From Bufo bufo (lineage: Eukaryota; Chordata; Amphibia; Anura; Bufonidae): a stretch of 64,000 nt of DNA. Positions 32,432 to 42,140 of this stretch are shown here, one piece after another (position 1 is the stretch's first letter; the number at the start of each line of letters is the position of its first letter). A program made the translations under genes and the position numbers. Under the pieces are notes generated by a model. The model was not told the DNA's origin. It saw only the letters and a program-made list of their open reading frames with translations, and did no database searches. The stretch spans positions 61,845,371 through 61,909,370 of the forward strand of contig NC_053393.1 of NCBI RefSeq assembly GCF_905171765.1, in the 5' to 3' direction.

Positions 32432-33974
32432 CAGGGAGTGCAGAATTATTAAGCAAGTTGTATTTTTGAGGATTCATTTTATTATTGAACAACAACCATG
32501 TTCTCAATGAACCCAAAAAACTCATTAATATCAAAGCTGAATATTTTTGGAAGTAGTTAGCTATTTTAGGGGGATATCTGTGTGTGCAGGTGACTATTAC
32601 TGTGCATAATTATTAGGCAACTTAACAAAAAACAAATATATACCCATTTAAATTATTTATTTTTACCAGTGAAACCAATATAACATCTCAACATTCACAA
32701 ATATACATTTCTGACATTCAAAAACAAAACAAAAACAAATCAGTGACCAATATAGCCACCTTTCTTTGCAAGGACACTCAAAAGCCTGCCATCCATGGAT
32801 TCTGTCAGTGTTTTGATCTGTTCACCATCAACGTTGCGTGCAGCAGCAACCACAGCCTCCCAGACACTGTTCAGAGAGGTGTACTGTTTTCCCTCCTTGT
32901 AAATCTCACATTTGATGATGGACCACAGGTTCTCAATGGGGTTCAGATCAGGTGAACAAGGAGGCCATGTCATTAGATTTTCTTCTTTTATACCCTTTCT
33001 TGCCAGCCACGCTGTGGAGTACTTGGATGCGTGTGATGGAGCATTGTCCTGCATGAAAATCATGTTTTTCTTGAAGGATGCAGACTTCTTCCTGTACCAC
33101 TGCTTGAAGAAGGTGTCTTCCAGAAACTGGCAGTAGGACTGGGAGTTGAGCTTGACTCCATCCTCAACCTGAAAAGGCCCCACAAGCTCATCTTTGATGA
33201 TACCAGCCCAAACCAGTACTCCACCTCCACCTTGCTGGCGTCTGAGTCGGACTGGAGCTCTCTGCCCTTTACCAATCCAGCCACGGGCCCATCCATCTGG
33301 CCCATCAAGACTCACTCTCATTTCATCAGTCCATAAAACCTTAGAAAAATCAGTCTTGAGATATTTCTTGGCCCAGTCTTGAGGTTTCAGCTTGTGTGTC
33401 TTGTTCAGTGGTGGTCGTCTTTCAGCCTTTCTTACCTTGGCCATGTCTCTGAGTATTGCACACCTTGTGCTTTTGGGCACTCCAGTGATGTTGCAGCTCT
33501 GAAATATGGCCAAACTGGTGGCAAGTGGCATCTTGGCAGCTGCACGCTTGACTTTTCTCAGTTCATGGGCAGTTATTTTGCACCTTGGTTTTTCCACACG
33601 CTTCTTGCGACCCTGTTGACTATTTTGAATGAAACGCTTGATTGTTCGATGATCATGCTTCAGAAGCTTTGCAATTTTAAGAGTGCTGCATCCCTCTGCA
33701 AGATATCTCACTATTTTTGACTTTTCTGAGCCTGTCAAGTCCTTCTTTTGACCCATTTTCCCAAAGGAAAGGAAGTTGCCTAATAATTATGCACACCTGA
33801 TATAGGGTGTTGATGTCATTAGACCACACCCCTTCTCATTACAGAGATGCACATCACCTAATATGCTTAATTGGTAGTAGGCTTTCGAGCCTATACAGCT
33901 TGGAGTAAGACAACATGCATAAAGAGGATGATGTGGTCAAAATACTCATTTGCCTAATAATTCTGTACACAGTG
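32432..33974 (-). mobile_element. Tc1/mariner element, DD37E type, with intact transposase
   Basis: Ends share CAGAATTATTA in inverted orientation, with TA at 32430-32431 and 33975-33976. Subterminal copies of TAATTATTAGGCAA (near 32606) and its complement (near 33780) form a second, inner pair of inverted repeats. The outer 8 bases of the two ends no longer match (CAGGGAGT versus CACTGTGT). It interrupts the LINE RT frame. Confidence 0.92.
32740..33756 (-). CDS. Tc1/mariner transposase, DD37E, complete
   Basis: 338 codons with no interruption. The N-terminus has a helix-turn-helix (KIVRYLAEGCSTLKIAKLL, residues 14-32) and a second DNA-binding section, with a basic GRKKRVEK linker (residues 49-56) in the AT-hook position. 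The catalytic triad is D144 (LWTDEMRV), D237 (FMQDNAPSH) and E275 (SPDLNPIENLW), with 37 residues between the last two, which defines the DD37E class. It would excise and insert the element at TA. Full length and an open frame suggest recent activity. The start ATG follows directly after a subterminal repeat. Confidence 0.95.
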   Translation of the reverse strand: MGQKKDLTGSEKSKIVRYLAEGCSTLKIAKLLKHDHRTIKRFIQNSQQGRKKRVEKPRCKITAHELRKVKRAAAKMPLATSLAIFQSCNITGVPKSTRCAILRDMAKVRKAERRPPLNKTHKLKPQDWAKKYLKTDFSKVLWTDEMRVSLDGPDGWARGWIGKGQRAPVRLRRQQGGGGVLVWAGIIKDELVGPFQVEDGVKLNSQSYCQFLEDTFFKQWYRKKSASFKKNMIFMQDNAPSHASKYSTAWLARKGIKEENLMTWPPCSPDLNPIENLWSIIKCEIYKEGKQYTSLNSVWEAVVAAARNVDGEQIKTLTESMDGRLLSVLAKKGGYIGH

Positions 33975-34956
33975 TATACTACTACAGAGGGATCTGGATA
34001 GATTGGAGGCTTGGGCAGATAAGTGGTAGATGAGGTTTAACACTGACAAATGTAAAGGTATGCACATAGGAAGGAGTAATGCAAGTCACCCGTACATACT
34101 AAATGGTAAAACACTTGGTAACACTGAAATGGAAAAAGATCTAGGTATTTTAATAAACAGCAAACTAAGCTGCAACAACCAGTGTCAGGCAGCTGCTGCC
34201 AAGGCCAATAAGATAATGGGTTGCATCAAAAGGGGCATAGATGCCCGGGATAAGAACATAGTCCTACCACTTTACAAATTGCTAGTCAGACCACATATGG
34301 TGTACTGTGTACATTTCTAGGCTCCTGTGTACAAGGCAGACATAGCAGAGCTGGAGAGGTTCCAGAGGAGGGCAACCAAAGTAATAACTGGAATGGGGCA
34401 ACTACAGTACCCTGAAAGATTATCAAAATTTGGGTTATTCACTTTAGAAAAAAGACGACTGAGGGGAGATCTAATTACTATGTATAAATATATTATGGGT
34501 CAGTACAGAGATCTATCCCATCATCTATTTATCCCCAGGACTGTGACTAAGACGAGGGGACATCCTCTGCCTCTGGATGAAAGAAGGTTTGTACACAAAC
34601 ATAGAAGAGGATTCTTTACGGTAAGAGCAGTGAGACTATGGAACTCTCTGCCTGAGGAGGTGGTGAGGGTGAGTACAATAAAGGAATTCAAGAGGGACCT
34701 GGATGTATTTGTGGAGTGTAATAATATTACAGGCTATAGCTACTAGAAAGGGGTCGTTGATCCAGGGAGTTATTCTGATTGCCTGATTGGAGTCGGGAAG
34801 GAATTTTTTATTCCCCTAAAGTGGGGAAAATTGGCTTCCACCTCACAGGCTTTTTTTTGCCTTCCTCTGGATCAACTTCCAGGATGACAGGCCGAACTTC
34901 ACTCAACAATGTAACAGACGAATTAGTGAAATTTATTTCCCTGTCCACTATGTAAA

Positions 34957-35555
34957 TGTCACGGATGTAGTAGGGGAGAACACCAAAAGACAACAAGAAG
35001 GAAGGGAAAAGACACTAGGCCTCACCGCTAGGAAAGGAGAAGGGTCACCACCTATAAAACCCTGCTCCTGGCCCTAACTCCTATCCGTATGGGCACCTCT
35101 CGATGGTAGAGATGCCCATACACAGGAACCTAGAAAACCCTGGTGGCCCTCGGATGCCCTAATGGTAATGACAGGGCAGAGACTACCCGCTCCTTCCCTG
35201 GTAAAGGAACCAGCGTCTCGCTGAGGCCTAGTCAACAACAAAGGTAGGAGAATACAAAATACAACAAACGGAACACTTAACTTTTGAGGCTGATGGATGA
35301 TGGATTAACAGGACTTCAACTAGAACCACACTCCAGCTCTTCCAAAAACCAAATGAAGCTATCCAGAGCAAGGAGTGATGGGTAAAGTCAGACTAAATAG
35401 GGGGGGTAAAGGTCACATGATCCACAAATTAAAACAGGAGGTGTGGACATACAAGCAACACACAGACAAAGTGAAGCCAAAACCAAAAGAGGCTGTCAGA
35501 TCACTAATGTGCAGATAATATTTCAGACCTTCTAAAACCTGTCACCGGTGTGACA
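34957..35555 (-). repeat. Chromovirus X, 3' LTR
   Basis: 599 bp, TG to CA. Just inside (35556 onward) the minus strand has a purine tract AGAAGGGGGGGTAC. The self-priming segment TATCCAGAGC (plus strand) is also kept here. Confidence 0.88.
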
Positions 35556-36387
35556 GTACCCCCCCTTCTACGGGTGACCTCCGGGCACCCAGGACCGACC
35601 TTATCAGGATGAGCTCTGTGGAATGCTCTCACCAGACGACTACCACTAACATCGGTTGCTGGAACCCCCATCCTCTCCTCTGGTCCGTACCCTCTCCAAT
35701 GAACGAGATACTGGAGGGACCTCCGGAGAACTCGGGAGTCCACAATCCTGCTGATCTGAAATTCTAAATTGCCGTCCACCATGACAGGAGCGGGAGGCAA
35801 GGATGACGGCTCAACAGGTTCAACACATTTCTTTAACAACAGTTTATAAAAAACGTTATGGATTTTCAATGCCTGAGGAAGTTCAAGATGGAAGGCAACA
35901 GGGTTAACAATGGCAGTGATCTTATATGGACTAATAAATCTTGCTCCCAACTTCTAAGAAGGTACCTTAAGTTTAATGTTTCTTGTAGACAGCCACACAG
36001 AATCACCCACTCTCAAGTCCGGACCACTCATACGTTTCCTGTGAGCCGCACGCTTATACCTGTTGGACATCTTTTCCAGGTTATTTTGGATTTTCCGCCA
36101 AATAGAAGACAAAGAAGAAGAAAATCGTTCCTCCTCAGGAATGTCAGAATTATGAGCACCAGAAAATGTACCAAACTGTGGATGGAACCCATATGCCCCA
36201 AAAAACTGCGACTTATCAGTGGATTCCTGTCTACGGTTATTTATAGCAAACTCAGCCAATGACAAAAATGAAGACCACTCTTCCTGATTCTCTGAAACAA
36301 AACATCTCAAGTAAGTCTCCAGATTCTGATTAGTGCGCTCCGTCTGTACGTTCGACTGAGGATGAAAAGCCAAAGAGATGGACAATT
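35504..36387 (-). pseudogene. pol: Chromovirus X integrase C-terminal half and chromodomain
   Basis: Continuing after insertion Y, the frame reads KLSISLAFHPQSN and VQTERTNQN, holding the catalytic Glu. Next come [14 protein letters not shown] and the DNA-binding C-terminus (DLRVGDSVWLSTRNIKL). After a stop in the KVPS stretch (35954) it continues with FISPYKI, FHLELPQALKIHNVF and a chromodomain QISRIVDSRVLRRSLQYLVH to GYGPEER. The end of pol reaches into the 3' LTR. Confidence 0.88.
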
Positions 36388-36917
36388 TGTCACGGAAGGT
36401 GTACAGCAAACTCTAAGACACAAAAGGAAGATCCGGCTGACTGGATCCAAAACTAAGGAACCAAAGGGATAGCCCTGCAACAGACCTGGCTCTCTCCCTA
36501 AACTGCTCAGCCTATGCAAAATTCTCAATGGTAGAAGATCGCATATCCTCGTACCTCGACTGAATAACCCCTGAACGCCCTATAATAGTGAGGGGACACG
36601 ACCACCGGCTCCCTACACTTGATACGGAGGGAGTCAGGGTCTCCTGGGATCCAGCAAACAGGAAAATACAAATGAATAAACAAAACTTATCTGTAGGAGA
36701 CTCAGTAGTAGCATCCAGCATGCATATACTCCAGGAAGTTGTATACACCGCAAAGTGACGCAGCATGGAAAGGGATTTAAAGGGATGCAATCAGTGCAAC
36801 TACATGACAGCTGAGAGAGGCTAACGAGATGACAAAATGAAAGCAAAACAAAAGGAACCTCAAGGAGGAGGTTCTGAAGGACGTCTGTCAGAGCTTCTCA
36901 GATGTCTGGTGGTGACA
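36388..36917 (-). repeat. Chromovirus Y, 3' LTR
   Basis: 530 bp, TG to CA, the longer LTR. The purine tract AGAAGGAGGGGTAC (minus strand) lies at 36918-36931. One base of the self-priming segment differs from the 5' LTR (GCGGTGTATA). Confidence 0.88.
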
Positions 36918-37312
36918 GTACCCCTCCTTCTACGAGTGGACTCCGGACACTCAGAGCCCATCTTCTCAGGATGGGACCTATGGAAAGCCCTGATGAGACG
37001 AGTGGCCTTAATGTCCGTCACTGGGACCCACATCCTCTCCTCAGGACCTCAACCCTCCCAATGAACGAGGTACTGGAGAGAACCAGGGACAACACGAGAA
37101 TCCACAATCCTAGAGACCTAAATTTCAATATTACCATCAACCATAATCGGAGGAGGAGGCAAAGACGAGGGTACAATGGGTTGGACATAAGGTTTTAATA
37201 AGGACTTACGAAAAACATTATGGATCTTCCAAGTCTGAGGAAGATCAAGACGGTAGGCAACAGGATTGATGACGGACAAGATTTTGTAAGGCCCAATAAA
37301 CTTAGGACCCAA
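36918..37312 (-). pseudogene. pol: Chromovirus Y integrase C-terminus and chromodomain
   Basis: The frame 37312-37118 reads GPKFIGPYKI and LPQTWKIHNVFRKSLLKPYV and stops in front of the chromodomain. The chromodomain can still be followed downstream in the remaining bases (SLQYLVHW and GPEERMWVP wording) but contains a stop. It is separated from the integrase core by one stop at about 37313-37318. Confidence 0.8.
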
Positions 37313-37315
37313 CTT

Positions 37316-38332
37316 CTAGGAGGGGACCTTCAATTTGATATTCTTAGTAGACAACCACACCAGATCACTAACATTCAGGTCCGGACCAGGCACACGTCTC
37401 TTATCCGCCACACGCTTATATCTCTCACTCATGCTCTTTAGATTATCCTGAATCTTTTGCCAAATCGATGACAAAGACGAGGAGAATCTGTCCTCATCAG
37501 GTAAACCAGAAGACCCCTCTCCAGAGAATGTCCCAAACTGCGGATGAAACCCATATGCACCAAAAAATGGTGACTTATCAGAGGACTCCTGACGACGGTT
37601 ATTTAAAGCAAACTCAGCAAGGGACAAAAAAGAACACCAATCCTCATGATTCTCTGCCACAAAACAGCGCAGATATGTCTCCAGATTCTGATTGACGCGC
37701 TCTGTCTGACCATTCGACTGCGGGTGGAAAGCAGAAGAGAATGACAACCGAACCCCCAAGCGAGAACAGAAAGCCTTCCAGAATCTGGAAACAAACTGTG
37801 TGCCCCTATCAGAGACAATGTCTGAAGGAATACCATGCAATTTGACAATGTGATCAATAAATGCCTGCGCCAGTGTCTTAGCATTGGGCAAGCCAGGAAA
37901 AGGAATGAAATGCACCATTTTGCTAAAACGGTCCACTACCACCAGAATCACAGTCCTCCCCGAGGAACGAGGCAGGTCCGTAATGAAGTCCATGGACAGA
38001 TGTGTCCAAGGACGGGAAGGAATGGGTAACGGAAGGAGAGGACCTGATTGCCGTGAATGAGGGACTTTGGCACGAGCGCAGGTCTCGCAGGCTGCCACAA
38101 AACCCTCAACCGACTTACGAAGCGCCGGCCACCAGAATCTCCGAGCGATGAGATCCACTGTGGCTCTTGCCCCCGGGTGCCCAGCAATGACAGTATCGTG
38201 GTGCTCCTTAAAAATCTTGTGTCTTAAAGCGAGAGGCACAAACAACCTCCCAGGAGGACAAAGATCAGGAGCCTCTGACTGGGCTACCTGAACCTCTGCC
38301 TCCAATTCAGGATAAAGAGCAGAGACCACCAC
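37316..38332 (-). CDS. pol: Chromovirus Y integrase, zinc and catalytic domains
   Basis: A 338-codon open frame. Order: HHCC zinc finger (KEHHDTVIAGHPG, then CETCARAK), SMDFITDLP with the first Asp, [26 protein letters not shown] with the second Asp, and NGQTERVNQN with the Glu. It then has [13 protein letters not shown] and the start of the C-terminal DNA-binding domain (DLVWLSTKNIKLKV). All three catalytic residues are present. It is the best preserved complete integrase core in the window. The upstream link to RNase H is broken. Confidence 0.92.
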   Translation of the reverse strand: MVVSALYPELEAEVQVAQSEAPDLCPPGRLFVPLALRHKIFKEHHDTVIAGHPGARATVDLIARRFWWPALRKSVEGFVAACETCARAKVPHSRQSGPLLPLPIPSRPWTHLSMDFITDLPRSSGRTVILVVVDRFSKMVHFIPFPGLPNAKTLAQAFIDHIVKLHGIPSDIVSDRGTQFVSRFWKAFCSRLGVRLSFSSAFHPQSNGQTERVNQNLETYLRCFVAENHEDWCSFLSLAEFALNNRRQESSDKSPFFGAYGFHPQFGTFSGEGSSGLPDEDRFSSSLSSIWQKIQDNLKSMSERYKRVADKRRVPGPDLNVSDLVWLSTKNIKLKVPS

Positions 38333-38388
38333 ACCTTCAGCAAAATGGGACCCGGGTCTTCAAAATTCCCACCTCCCGGAAAACAACG

Positions 38389-39400
38389 TTACAGGGCATC
38401 CGCCTTCACATTCTTAACCCCAGGGCGGAAAGTGACAACAAAATTAAACCTTGAAAAGAACAAAGACCATCTGGCCTGTCTCGGGTTCAGACGCTTGGCT
38501 GACTCCAAGTAGGCCAGATTCTTATGGTCAGTAAACACGGTAATAGGGTGTCTGGCTCCCTCTAGCCAATGGTGCCATTCCTCAAAAGCTAACTTGATGG
38601 CCAACAACTCCCTATCTCCCACATCGTAATTTCTCTCTGCGGAGGAGAGTTTCTTCGAGAAAAAGGCAGGAGAGGGACCCTGACACAAGACCGCACCCAC
38701 ACCCACCTCAGAAGCATCAACCTCAACTATGAAGGACAGAGAGACATCAGGTTGTACCAAGATGGGAGCGGAAGCAAAACTCTCCTTGATATTAGAAGAG
38801 GCCTTACGCGCCTCTACCGACCAGGAAGAAAAATCGACCCCCTTTCTAGTCATATCAGTGAGTGGTTTAACAACAGAGGAATAATTCAAAATAAACTTCC
38901 TGTAATAATTGGCAAAACCCAGAAAACGCATCAGCGCCTTCTGATTCTCAGGAAGCTCCCACTCAAGCACAGCGCAGACCTTCTGGGGGTCCATGCGAAA
39001 ACCAGAAGCGGAGAGAAGAAACCCCAGAAATTGAATTTCTGGAACCACAAACACACATTTTTCCAGTTTAGCGTACAATTTATTCTCCCGCAGGATGAGC
39101 AAGACCTGACGTAAATGTTCCTTATGAGTTTTGAAATCAGGAGAAAAAATCTAAATGTCATCCAGATACACTAATACAAATTTCCCCATTAAATGATAAA
39201 AAATGCTGTTCACAAAATGCTGAAAGACGGCTGGGGCATTCATCAAACCAAAAGGCATAACCAATTTCTCAAAATGGCCCTCAGGGGTATTGAAGGTCGT
39301 CTTCCATTCGTCTCCTTCTCTGACCCTGACCAGGTTGTATGCCCTCTTAGATCCAATTTGGAAAAAACTTTAGCCCCCACAATCTGGTTAAACAGGTCCG
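38389..39400 (-). pseudogene. pol: Chromovirus Y reverse transcriptase / RNase H
   Basis: The 237-codon frame 39102-38389 covers the RT thumb ([18 protein letters not shown]), the connection region ([11 protein letters not shown]) and RNase H ([26 protein letters not shown]). The palm domain upstream (39103-39400) is present but broken. A frameshift disrupts the [11 protein letters not shown] region, and a stop follows directly after the YLDDI catalytic motif near 39152. A deletion of the GKWRPCA stretch is seen in RNase H. It is inactive. Confidence 0.87.
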
Positions 39401-39489
39401 GGATCAGAGGAAGCCGATAAGGGTCACAAATTGTGATACTGTTCAGCTCCCTGAAATCCAGACATGGTCTTAAAGAACCATCTTTTTTC

Positions 39490-39909
39490 TTAACAATGAA
39501 AAAACCAGCGGCAACAGGTGACTTCGAGGGGTCGTATGTGTCCCTTTCTCAGACTCTCAGAGATATAAGCACGCATAGCGACCCTTTCAGGTTGGGAGAG
39601 ATTGTATAAACGAGATTTAGGCAGCTTGGCGCCTAGGGTGAGATTAATAGGGCAATCGTACTCCCTGTGAGGGGGCAATTCCTGAACACCACTCTCAGAA
39701 AACACATCCGAAAATTCAGAGAGGAAAGATGGTACAGTCTTAGTAGAAACCTCTGAAACAGATGTTGTGAGGCAATTCTCTCTGCAAAAGTCACTCCAAC
39801 CATTTATTTGCCTCGCTTGCCAATCAATGGCGGGGTTATGTTTAGTGAGCCAGGGTGGCCCCAACACTAGAGGAGTAGGCAACCCGTTTAGGACGAAACA
39901 TGACATCAC
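39490..39909 (-). pseudogene. pol: Chromovirus Y protease end and RT start
   Basis: The frame holds MSCFVLNGLPTPLVLGPPWL (second protease motif), the linker with FSDVFSESGVQELPPHREYD and [14 protein letters not shown], and the RT start KGHIRP. A frameshift follows. A deletion at about 39905 links it wrongly to the protease half upstream, where the GD-rich stretch between the halves is missing. Confidence 0.82.
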
Positions 39910-41080
39910 TCACAATCAAACGATTTAACGATTTCTGAGAAAGTGGAACGGAATCAATAGCAAAAACAGGTATATCCTTTCCCAAAGTGCATACCTGGAA
40001 ACCATGAGTTATAGCAAATTGATTATCAATAAGATTGACAGCTGCTCCACTATCTACAAAAATCTCACAAAAAATATTCTTGCTCTCTAGCGCCACCCTG
40101 GCAGGTAGGACAAAACGGGAACTACAAGCAAACGGAAAACCTTCAATTTCCGCATCAACCTTGCCAATAATAACAGATGGAACGTTTTTAGAGGATCTTT
40201 TTCTTTTTGTTTCTTTATTACTCTCAAAAAACTGCCTGAATCTCCTAGAGGGAAAAACATTTGCCAAATGATTTATACCTCCACAACAGAAACAAACCTT
40301 GCCATGAGAGCTGAATCCTCTATTGTCAGAGGCAAGCAAACCCAGCTGCATGGGCTCCTGCTCAGAGGGGATTGAGAAAGACTGAGACCCCTGTGCACTG
40401 AATGAGACCGCCGCACTGTCCTTGGACTGAGTATGACAGGAAGGAGTGATCTCTCCTCTCTCTCTAAGACGCCTGTCAATACGAACGGCCCGAGACATGG
40501 CAGAGTGCAAGGAGGTAGGTCTCTCATGAAAGGCAAATGCATCTTTCAATCCCTCTGAAAGACCATGGCAAAATTGACTTCGGAGTGCAGCATCATTCCA
40601 ACCAGTATCAGCTGCCCATCTCCGAAATTCTGAACAATATATCTCTGCGGACTGTTTACCCTGGCATAAAATACGTAATCTAGACTCAGCCAGAGCAATA
40701 CGATCCGGATCATCATATATCTGACCCAGGGCTAAAAAAAATTCATCCACTGAACAGAGGGGCCGTGCCCCCACCGGCAGCGAAAAAGCCCAGGACTGAG
40801 CGTTATCCCTGAGCAGCGAGATGATGATCCCCACCCTCTGCTTCTCATCACCAGAGGAATGGGGAAGTAGGCAAAAATGGAGTTTGCAAGCCTCTCTAAA
40901 ACGAACAAAATTCTCACTACCCCCTGAGAACGTATCCGGGAGCGAGATCTTAGGCTCAGAACAAACTCCATGAACGCAAGCTGAACCGGTCACCTGAAAC
41001 TGCGAAACAGTTTTACGGAGATCTGCTACCTCCAATGAAAGACCCTGCATGTGTTTAGTCAAAAGTGAAACCGGATCCAT
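39842..41080 (-). CDS. gag: Chromovirus Y Gag and protease half in one frame
   Basis: 412 codons starting 27 bp inside the 5' LTR. Gag: coiled-coil-like start, capsid domain (LPDTFSGGSENFVRFREACK to SQFCHGLSEGLKDAF), acidic link with EQEPMQLG and a zinc knuckle near residue 287. The knuckle reads CFCCGGINHLANVF, so its last Cys is replaced by Phe. The same frame continues into protease: FVDSGAAVNLID (near residue 344) and PVFAIDSVPLSQ. This shows that gag and pol were originally one continuous frame in this group. It breaks at about 39905. Confidence 0.88.
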   Translation of the reverse strand: MDPVSLLTKHMQGLSLEVADLRKTVSQFQVTGSACVHGVCSEPKISLPDTFSGGSENFVRFREACKLHFCLLPHSSGDEKQRVGIIISLLRDNAQSWAFSLPVGARPLCSVDEFFLALGQIYDDPDRIALAESRLRILCQGKQSAEIYCSEFRRWAADTGWNDAALRSQFCHGLSEGLKDAFAFHERPTSLHSAMSRAVRIDRRLRERGEITPSCHTQSKDSAAVSFSAQGSQSFSIPSEQEPMQLGLLASDNRGFSSHGKVCFCCGGINHLANVFPSRRFRQFFESNKETKRKRSSKNVPSVIIGKVDAEIEGFPFACSSRFVLPARVALESKNIFCEIFVDSGAAVNLIDNQFAITHGFQVCTLGKDIPVFAIDSVPLSQKSLNRLIVSDVMFRPKRVAYSSSVGATLAH

Positions 41081-41096
41081 GCTTGAGACGGTTTTG

Positions 41097-41106
41097 GCGG
41101 TTTATA
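41097..41106 (-). promoter_or_regulatory. Self-priming PBS of chromovirus Y
   Basis: Just inside the 5' LTR the minus strand reads TATAAACCGC, an exact complement of GCGGTTTATA in the 5' LTR (41348-41357). That segment begins 30 nt after the start of a TTTAAAT box (41381-41387). It fits self-priming by the 5' end of the RNA. Confidence 0.75.
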
Positions 41107-41107
41107 A

Positions 41108-41523
41108 TGTCACGGAAGGTGTACAGCAAACTAGAAGACACAAAAGGAAGATCCGGCTGACTGGATCCAAAACTAAGGAACCAAAGGGATAGCCCTGCAA
41201 CAGACCTGGCTCTCTCCCTAAACTGCTCTGCTCAGCCACCGGCTCCCTACACTTGATACGGAGGGAGCCAGGGTCTCCTGGGATCCAGCAAACAGGAAAA
41301 TACAAATGAATAAACAACATCCAGCATGCATATACTCCAGGAAGTTGTATAAACCGCAAAGTGATGCAGTATGGGAAGGGATTTAAAGGGATGCAATCAG
41401 TGCAACTACATGACAGCTGAGAGAGGCTAACGAGATGACAAAATGAAAGCAAAACAAAAGGAACCTCAAGGAGGAGGTTCTGAAGGACGTCTGTCAGAGC
41501 TTCTCAGATGTCTGGTGGTGACA
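41108..41523 (-). repeat. Chromovirus Y, 5' LTR
   Basis: 416 bp, TG to CA. It shares its ends and most sequence with the 3' LTR but lacks two internal blocks, one between CAGC and CACCGGCTCCC and one before CATCCAGCATG. Confidence 0.88.
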
Positions 41524-41528
41524 CAATT

Positions 41529-42106
41529 GTACACCCAGACGAGTACAGAACGCTCTCCAGAATCTGGAAACAAACTCAGTCCCTCTAATGGACACCACAC
41601 CAGAGGGAATGCCATGTAGTTTCAGGATGTTGTCGACAAACACCTGCGCAAGAGTTTTAGCATTGGGTAGACTAGGTAATACAATAAAGTGTGCCATTTT
41701 ACTAAAACGATCGACAACCACCAGAATCTTTTCCCGAAGAATTTGGTAAATCCGTGATAAAATCCATGGACAAATGGGTCCAAAGTCTGGACGGGATGGG
41801 CAATAAAAGCAGAGATCCGGAAGGCCGAGTATGTGTCACCTTAGCACGTGCACAGGTTACACAGGCTGACACATAGTCCTCAATACACTTACGCAACCCC
41901 GGCCACCAGAATCTGCGAGAGATGAGATCGACAGTCGATATACTCCTAGGGTGCCCAGCAAGCACCGTACAGTGTTGTTCCTCGAACACCTTGTGACGTA
42001 ATTCGGAGGGAACAAACAACTTCCCCTGAGGACAAGAGTCCGGAGCATTCTCCTGTGCCTCCAACACACTGGCCTCGAGATCAGGATAAAGAGCGGATAT
42101 AACCAC
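41529..42106 (-). pseudogene. pol: Chromovirus X integrase N-terminal half
   Basis: Frame 42106-41702 gives the zinc-binding domain ([22 protein letters not shown]) and [14 protein letters not shown] small deletion at about 41727 shifts frame. The next frame reads [11 protein letters not shown] and [13 protein letters not shown]. The second catalytic position reads VVSIRGTEF instead of SDRGTQF, so the Asp is lost. It ends at LGVQL where Y is inserted. Confidence 0.88.
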
Positions 42107-42140
42107 CCCTTCAGATAAAATGGGACCAAGGTCATTAGAC

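Larger units (their letters stand above)
32296..34746 (+). pseudogene. LINE reverse transcriptase, C-terminal half
   Basis: Before the mariner the frame reads QGSVLCPILFNIFIND and the catalytic FADDTKLC motif (about 32378). After it come LDRLEAWADKW, the thumb-like region with KDLGILINSKLSC and LPLYKLLVRPHMVYCVHF, then AELERFQRRATKVI, EKRRLRGDLITMYKYI and WNSLPEEVV. This order and wording fit CR1/L2-group LINEs. Stops occur at about 34029 and at 34318 (TAG in place of a conserved Trp). The protein would copy the LINE RNA at the target site. Confidence 0.85.
32296..34904 (+). mobile_element. CR1/L2-like LINE fragment, split by a mariner
   Basis: After removing 32432-33974 the sequence encodes an RT fragment and the C-terminal region and runs into a 3' UTR with GTTGATCCAGGGAG. 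It is truncated at 5' (starts within the RT) and also at 3': homology to the copy at 59492-60052 stops after CAGGCCGAAC at 34904, before the expected 3' end. The right junction is directly against a hAT minisatellite unit. Confidence 0.8.
36388..41523 (-). mobile_element. Chromovirus Y, inserted in chromovirus X
   Basis: LTRs 36388-36917 and 41108-41523 flank gag and pol. The TSD CAATT is exact (36383-36387 and 41524-41528). Without Y the integrase of X reads through. The 5' LTR lacks two blocks (about 90 and 26 bp) that are present in the 3' LTR, so LTR length is uneven (416 against 530 bp). Confidence 0.93.

Noticed and set aside
36388..36917. Additional host promoter or gene in the short frames of LTR Y
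   Set aside because: The frames are repeated in both LTRs and overlap each other; the sequence is LTR.
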